The notes under the pieces are model-generated. The model searched no databases and was not told the DNA's origin. It saw only the letters and a program-made list of their open reading frames with translations. From positions 1 through 64,000 of the forward strand of contig DVIA01000014.1 in NCBI GenBank assembly GCA_018711655.1: a stretch of DNA of 64,000 nucleotides, read 5' to 3'. Position 1 is the stretch's first letter, and each line of letters begins with the position of its first letter. Shown here in pieces: positions 59,913 to 64,000 of this stretch. Origin of the DNA: Candidatus Pullichristensenella avicola. Lineage in GTDB: Bacteria; Bacillota; Clostridia; Christensenellales; Aristaeellaceae. A program made the position numbers and the translations under genes.

Positions 59913-62381
59913 TCACATGCCTTCCTTGATCATCATTTGCAGTTTGCGGTCCACGCCGGCGATCAGTTCGTCGGCGGAGATCATGCCGTCCATATACTGG
60001 GATATCAGTTCGTAAAACTCGTCGGCGTTTTCATCGCCCAGGCCAAGGTTGCGCTTGACGCGGAAATAGGGCGCGAACTGGCGGTAGCGCGCGATGCTTT
60101 CCTCGCTGGCGTCCCAGGCGCCGTAGCGCATGTACTCCTCGCGGTAGCCCTCCATTTCGGCGAGCATTTCCTCGAAGGCCTGGCGGTCGCTCTCGGTGTC
60201 CGCCGCCTCCAGTTGCGCCTGGATATCGGCGATGGACTGGTCGTAACCGGCCAGGTTCGTCTCGTAGTAGGCGCTGCGCACCGGCTCGTTGTTTTCCGGG
60301 GAAATGTGAATTTTCAAAAGCGGATCGAGGTTTTCTGCCACCGTTTCCAGGAAGGCGACGGCCGCCTCGCGGTTTTCCGAAAAGGGGTTGACAAAGGCGA
60401 CATACATCGTAGCGCCCAGGCTCGCCTGCTCGCCCTGCTCAAAACCAAGCGGAAGCGGCTGGAAACCCTCGGTACCCGAATAGCTGCTGGCGGTGACGCT
60501 GGCGTAGGTCGAAAACAGGACGTTGTGCTCCGGCGCCGACACATCGCGCGTAGCGATCATTTCATCCTCGGGCGACGGCTGGCCGAGGTTCTCCCAATCG
60601 ACCGCCTCGTAGGCGGCCAGCGCGGCGCGGAAGCCCTCGGTGTCAAAGGCGAATTCGCGCTCCGGCTGGGAAATGTAGACCATGTATTCATTGATGAGCG
60701 CGTTCAAAAGCGTCATGCGCAGGCTTTCATAGTCGTAGTACGTTTCAAACAGGCTCATGCCCTGCGTCTGGGCGACCCTGGCCGCCAGCGGTTCGAGGCT
60801 TTCGAAAAACTGCGCCCAGGTTTGAGGCACATCCGCTTCCGTCAGGCCGAGGCGCTCGAAGGCTTCAGGGTCGTAGCCGCGCCCGTCCATATACATTTCC
60901 ACGGGGACGCCAACCACCTGGCCGTCCTTTTTGCAGACTTCCTGCACAAAGGGATAGGCGCTTTCCACCAGCGCCGCGAGGGCCTCGCTCTGCGACAGAT
61001 CGGCCATGAACCCGCGCGAGAACACGGCTTCATACTGGGAAGTGGAAACGTCCAGGCAATAGACGTCCACCGCGGAGGAGCGGTTCATCATCGCCTGCAC
61101 GACGTCCTCCGTCTGCTGGGCCAGAACCACCTCCACGTCGCCGTGCTCGCTGGTGAAAGCGTAATAGGCGCTTTCAATCGAAGTATTGTAGTTGTTCTGC
61201 ACGGTCAGGCGCGTCTGCGCGCGCAGGGTTGGGTCCGTATTGCGGCGCACCACCGCTTCGTAATCTCCGGCGACATAGAATCCGTCGTCGGTGACGATGG
61301 GCATGGCTTCATAAACGCTGTCCACGGGAATCTCCGCCACCGCCTGCAGCGTGGATACGTCCATGCCGGTCAGGGCGTGCACTTCGCCGTTCATGATGTA
61401 ATAAAGGGTATCGTTTTCCTCCCGATAGACAAGGCCCGAGGGCGAACCGTAGCCCACGCTGGGAAGCTGCAGCAATTCCTCCAGCGCCGCCGCGTTCACA
61501 TCCAGGGCATACAGGCGCACGGTGTTGCCATCCTCGCTCCATTCGACGGCCATCGTCAGAAGTTTTCCGTCCTTGTAGGGGCAAACGGCGTCCAGACGCA
61601 CCTGCACGTCCAGTTCGCTTGTGTAAAGCATCCGGGAAGAGCCGTCGGTCAGATCGCACATGGCCAGGTACTCGTTGCCGTTGTAATCGTAACTGGAAAA
61701 ATAGAGCGTATCGCCCATCACAAAGGGCATGCTGCACTGGGGCGGGTACTGGGAATCGCCGTACTCCTGCAGCATGTTCGACCAGTCCAGTTCGACGATC
61801 TCTTTTCCGGCCACGGCGGCGCCCGCGTCGTTGAAGGCCAGTTCGCACAGCCAGACGCCCTCCACGCTGCTGACATATTCCATATCCATGCCGCTACCGT
61901 AGGTTTGCTTGGTCGTCTCAGAGACGATCAGGCAGGGCTGAGCGCCGTAGACGACGATGGCCACGGCTTCGCGGTTGACGCTGGCCGCCTCCTCCGGGGC
62001 CTCGGCCGCAGTTTCGTCCGCTTGCGGCTCGGCGCCAAGGTTGTTCAGCACGCCGCCGACCACATCGGAAAGAATCGACGAGGTCGCGTCCGCGGCGTTT
62101 TCCGCCTGCGGCGCCGCCTGTTGCGCCTGTTGCGTCGCCTCCGTCTGCGTCTCCAGTTCCAATTCGTGGCGCTCAGGCTTGCTCGCGCCGCTTTCCAGGG
62201 TATAGAGCGCGTCGTAGGTCAGGATATACAGCCTGCCGTCCGCCTCCGCCATGCCGCGCAGGCTGCTGTCGTAGCCGTCCTCGCCCTGGCGAAGCAAAAT
62301 GGCGTCGCCCGGCGCGGCCAGCGCGCTGATGGGCAACAGTACAATGGCAAACATGAGAATCAAGGAAAACAGTTTTTTCAT
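59913..62381 (-). CDS. Solute-binding protein with large N-terminal beta-rich extension
   Basis: An 822-residue exported protein. The signal peptide MKKLFSLILMFAIVLLPISA ends ALA-AP, with no lipobox cysteine. Residues about 25-385 are beta-rich with repeated strand motifs (ADGRLYILTYDALYTLESG; GDTLYFSSYDYNGNEYLAMC; YKDGKLLTMAVEWS), suggesting a propeller. Residues about 390-822 are a group 1 sugar-binding-protein fold (VDVYCLDVSTSQYEAVFSRG, QTWAQFFESLEPLAARVAQT, ATMYVAFVNPFSENREAAVA). ATG 62381 follows AGGAG. It is the likely binding partner of the two permeases encoded next. Confidence 0.8.
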   Translation of the reverse strand: MKKLFSLILMFAIVLLPISALAAPGDAILLRQGEDGYDSSLRGMAEADGRLYILTYDALYTLESGASKPERHELELETQTEATQQAQQAAPQAENAADATSSILSDVVGGVLNNLGAEPQADETAAEAPEEAASVNREAVAIVVYGAQPCLIVSETTKQTYGSGMDMEYVSSVEGVWLCELAFNDAGAAVAGKEIVELDWSNMLQEYGDSQYPPQCSMPFVMGDTLYFSSYDYNGNEYLAMCDLTDGSSRMLYTSELDVQVRLDAVCPYKDGKLLTMAVEWSEDGNTVRLYALDVNAAALEELLQLPSVGYGSPSGLVYREENDTLYYIMNGEVHALTGMDVSTLQAVAEIPVDSVYEAMPIVTDDGFYVAGDYEAVVRRNTDPTLRAQTRLTVQNNYNTSIESAYYAFTSEHGDVEVVLAQQTEDVVQAMMNRSSAVDVYCLDVSTSQYEAVFSRGFMADLSQSEALAALVESAYPFVQEVCKKDGQVVGVPVEMYMDGRGYDPEAFERLGLTEADVPQTWAQFFESLEPLAARVAQTQGMSLFETYYDYESLRMTLLNALINEYMVYISQPEREFAFDTEGFRAALAAYEAVDWENLGQPSPEDEMIATRDVSAPEHNVLFSTYASVTASSYSGTEGFQPLPLGFEQGEQASLGATMYVAFVNPFSENREAAVAFLETVAENLDPLLKIHISPENNEPVRSAYYETNLAGYDQSIADIQAQLEAADTESDRQAFEEMLAEMEGYREEYMRYGAWDASEESIARYRQFAPYFRVKRNLGLGDENADEFYELISQYMDGMISADELIAGVDRKLQMMIKEGM

Positions 62382-62696
62382 GGCTTTGATTTCTCCTGAA
62401 AATTTTGGCGTCCGGAAAGCGCGCAGTCGCGTCCGAACGCAAGCGCCTTCGCGGCGCTGCATGTCGAGCATGCGTCCAAGTTGGCAAACCAAACCGTCCG
62501 CCGTCAGCATACCGGTCCTGAACTGCGCGGTCGCCTCGCACACGGCCACGTCGCTTTGGTCAAAAATGCGGCGGCGCAAGGCGCATGCGTTCGGCGCGGC
62601 CCCGGCAGGCGTCGAGGATGAAAGCGCTGATCCTCCCGGCAAATTGGCGAGGCCGGCGCCGTCCGCGCCGCCAAAGCCCGTCTCCCGGCAGCGCAG

Positions 62697-62782
62697 ACCC
62701 TTCCGCGCCGGGGAAGGCGCATCTGGTCGGCGCGGTTCTCGTCGCCGGTGATGACGCGCACCCTTCCGCGCCGGGAAGGCGG
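62697..62782. repeat. Direct pair of a 22-24-bp palindromic element, 63 bp apart
   Basis: ACCCTTCCGCGCCGG with GGAAGGCG occurs at 62697 and 62760. The copies differ by one G in the loop side. The spacing equals the CRISPR period at 39-255, but only two units are present and the sequence differs. Confidence 0.6.
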
Positions 62783-63016
62783 CTTCGCCCTCCTCCAGCG
62801 CATGGAGGGAAACGCCCCCCGATCGCAGCCCCCGCACGTTCCCGCCGTTTTTTCGCAAATGGCCCGCGCCGTCTGCCCCGCAAGCGGGCGGAGCGCGTCC
62901 GCACAGGGGACGATCACAATCGTCCCAGCGGAGAAAGACGTTTCAGCGCCATCCTCTTTCCGGAGCGCGCCCGGCGGCGAAAGCGCATACTCCGCGCTTT
63001 CTAGGGCGTCGTCCGC

Positions 63017-63180
63017 GCCGCCCGGGCGGCGATGGTTGCAATGGCTCCGGAAAAGCCGTTCGCGCCGTCGGGCAGGGGTGATGGTCGCGGCGTTTCGGAA
63101 AAGCCGTCCCGCCGTCGGGCAGGGGCGATGTCGCGGCGTTTCGGAAAAGCCGTCCCGCCGTCAAGCAGGGGCGCGCCGTC
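63017..63180. repeat. 46-47-bp tandem repeat, about 3.5 copies
   Basis: Units start at 63017, 63064, 63111 and 63157 (GCCGTCGGGCAGGGG and variants), with CGGAAAAGCCGT near each unit end. The first copy is the most diverged and the last is cut short. Confidence 0.82.
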
Positions 63181-63277
63181 GCCCGGGACGGCGCATGCCG
63201 CCGGCGCGAGCGCGCAAAGAATGCTCTGCGCAGGCGGCAGGGAATGGCTTTCCCCACTTCGCTACTCCGGGGTCCGC

Positions 63278-64000
63278 TTAATTCGCCGCCTCCCCCGCGT
63301 CGTGGCCGTCGCGGGTGTAAACCAGCACGGTCATGCCCAGGCGCACGGTGTCGTCGGGGGTGAAATTGACATAGACGGTGTAGGTCGGTTCTTCGGCCGC
63401 GGCGGAAACCGCGCCCTGTCCTTCTTCTCCGCCGGCGGAGGCGTTGCTGCTCAGGTAGGAAATGCCGGCGACGGCGCCCTCAAAGCGGGTCACGCGCTGC
63501 AAATCCCAGTTGAATTCGATATCCACCGGCATTCCTTCATAGATCAGGCCCAGATCGCTCTCGCGCACCTGCATTTCGATGCGCGTACCCTCGTCGGGGT
63601 AAATGGAGAGGATCTTGCCGCCCTTTTCGACCGAGGAACCCGCGCCGGCGTCCACGCCGGCGACAATGCCGCTCACCTCGCAAACGATCTCGTTCCCGGG
63701 GGCGTAGAGGCCGTCGAGCGCGCCGGAAACGGTTTCAAACAGCAGTTCGCCGCGCTCGACAAAATCGCCGTTTTCCACATGCATTTTGAGGATGCTGCCG
63801 CTGCCCTTGACGGCCACGACCTTGGCCGCGGCCACCGTGCCCCGGCCGATGCGGGAGGACTCGGCATAGTCGCTGCGGCGATAGATGCTCACCGTTTCGG
63901 CGATATAGAACTCGCCGCCGGTGACCTCCACATTGTACTCGCCGGCCTTTTCACCCATGCCGGTGACCACGCCGACGCCGCGGTGGCTGCCGTCGGACGT
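63278..64000 (-). CDS. HlyD/RND-type adaptor protein, 5' end outside window
   Basis: The C-terminal 240 residues of a membrane fusion protein; the frame is open through base 64000. It shows a lipoyl-like half domain (VENGDFVERGELLFETVSGA; VCEVSGIVAGVDAGAGSSVE), the phrase ESDLGLIYEGMPVDIEFNWD and a C-terminal beta domain (YTVYVNFTPDDTVRLGMTVL). This is a second adaptor in the same region, different from the one at 56732-58069. A GTG at 63970 is open, but conserved-looking sequence continues upstream, so the start is elsewhere. Confidence 0.75.
   Translation of the reverse strand, partial: TSDGSHRGVGVVTGMGEKAGEYNVEVTGGEFYIAETVSIYRRSDYAESSRIGRGTVAAAKVVAVKGSGSILKMHVENGDFVERGELLFETVSGALDGLYAPGNEIVCEVSGIVAGVDAGAGSSVEKGGKILSIYPDEGTRIEMQVRESDLGLIYEGMPVDIEFNWDLQRVTRFEGAVAGISYLSSNASAGGEEGQGAVSAAAEEPTYTVYVNFTPDDTVRLGMTVLVYTRDGHDAGEAAN

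Larger units (their letters stand above)
62382..63277. other. Repeat-rich non-coding region
   Basis: About 900 bp with no credible gene. It includes a palindromic element (CCTTCCGCGCCGGGGAAGG) present twice 63 bp apart (62697-62720 and 62760-62782) and a 46-47-bp tandem repeat at 63017-63180. It presumably contains the promoter of the solute-binding protein gene, but no clear -10/-35 pair was found. Confidence 0.6.

Noticed and set aside
62697..62782. Possible third CRISPR array (two palindromic units 63 bp apart)
   Set aside because: Only two units, a repeat core unlike the arrays at 39 and 17778, and no third unit at the expected positions on either side.
1..64000. tRNA, rRNA or insertion-sequence genes
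   Set aside because: No cloverleaf with a typical T-loop, no rRNA sequence and no transposase or integrase motif was noticed; faint or unusual ones could have been missed without a model search.

Overview
The window is a GC-rich chromosomal segment from an endospore-forming Clostridia-type Firmicute. The evidence is a complete spoIIIA operon, spoIVA, asp23/amaP, YlbF, RNase J, a T-box-controlled proS, sortase B, and two conserved Firmicutes gene blocks in their usual order (rplS-rbgA-rnhB-yraN...dprA-topA-trmFO-hslVU and spoIIIAA-AH/asp23/nusB/folD/xseAB/ispA/dxs/tlyA/nadK/argR/recN). The high GC content, with GC-rich third codon positions, produces many long spurious antisense ORFs. It would fit a high-GC Christensenellales-like lineage, but no gene here fixes the genus.

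Layout. 1-260: the trailer end of a type I-E-like CRISPR array, directly before the rplS promoter. 436-15130 (+): ribosomal protein L19, ribosome assembly (RbgA), RNase HII, YraN, a very large two-module GT-C glycosyltransferase, ComM, DprA, topoisomerase I, TrmFO and the HslVU protease. 15410-17767 (+): a sugar nucleotidyltransferase fused to a degenerate hexomutase-like domain. 17778-18112: a decayed CRISPR-like array. 18260-19785 (-): a Vat-like acetyltransferase and a metallo-beta-lactamase-fold hydrolase. 19887-22097 (+): a PH-domain protein and a FecCD/FecE-type ABC pair. 22334-24061 (+): T-box leader and prolyl-tRNA synthetase. 24062-25403: a gene desert with a 118-bp tandem repeat.

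25404-37336 (-) is one long housekeeping run: recN, argR, nadK, tlyA, dxs, ispA, xseB, xseA, folD, a TsaD paralogue, nusB, amaP and asp23. It joins replication/repair, isoprenoid synthesis, one-carbon metabolism and envelope stress. 37401-41754 (-) is the spoIIIA operon, which builds the mother-cell to forespore channel. It contains a 55-residue SpoIIIAF lacking its soluble domain and is preceded by a sigma-E-like promoter. 41921-42439 (-) is an ECF S component. 42575-50121 (+) carries a eukaryote-type glycogen branching enzyme, an SPFH protein, an RseC-family protein, thioredoxin, RNase J, YlbF and MltG. 50715-52193 (-) is spoIVA, divergent from a sortase B (52351-53463, +).

53512-64000 (-) is the most unusual part. 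It encodes a sugar-type importer (solute-binding protein plus two MalFG-type permeases), an HlyD-like adaptor, a MacB/FtsX-like permease, a separate BPD_transp_2 permease fused to TM2 and SHOCT domains, and a second adaptor cut by the window edge. No ATPase is present. The solute-binding protein has a long extra N-terminal domain and no lipobox.
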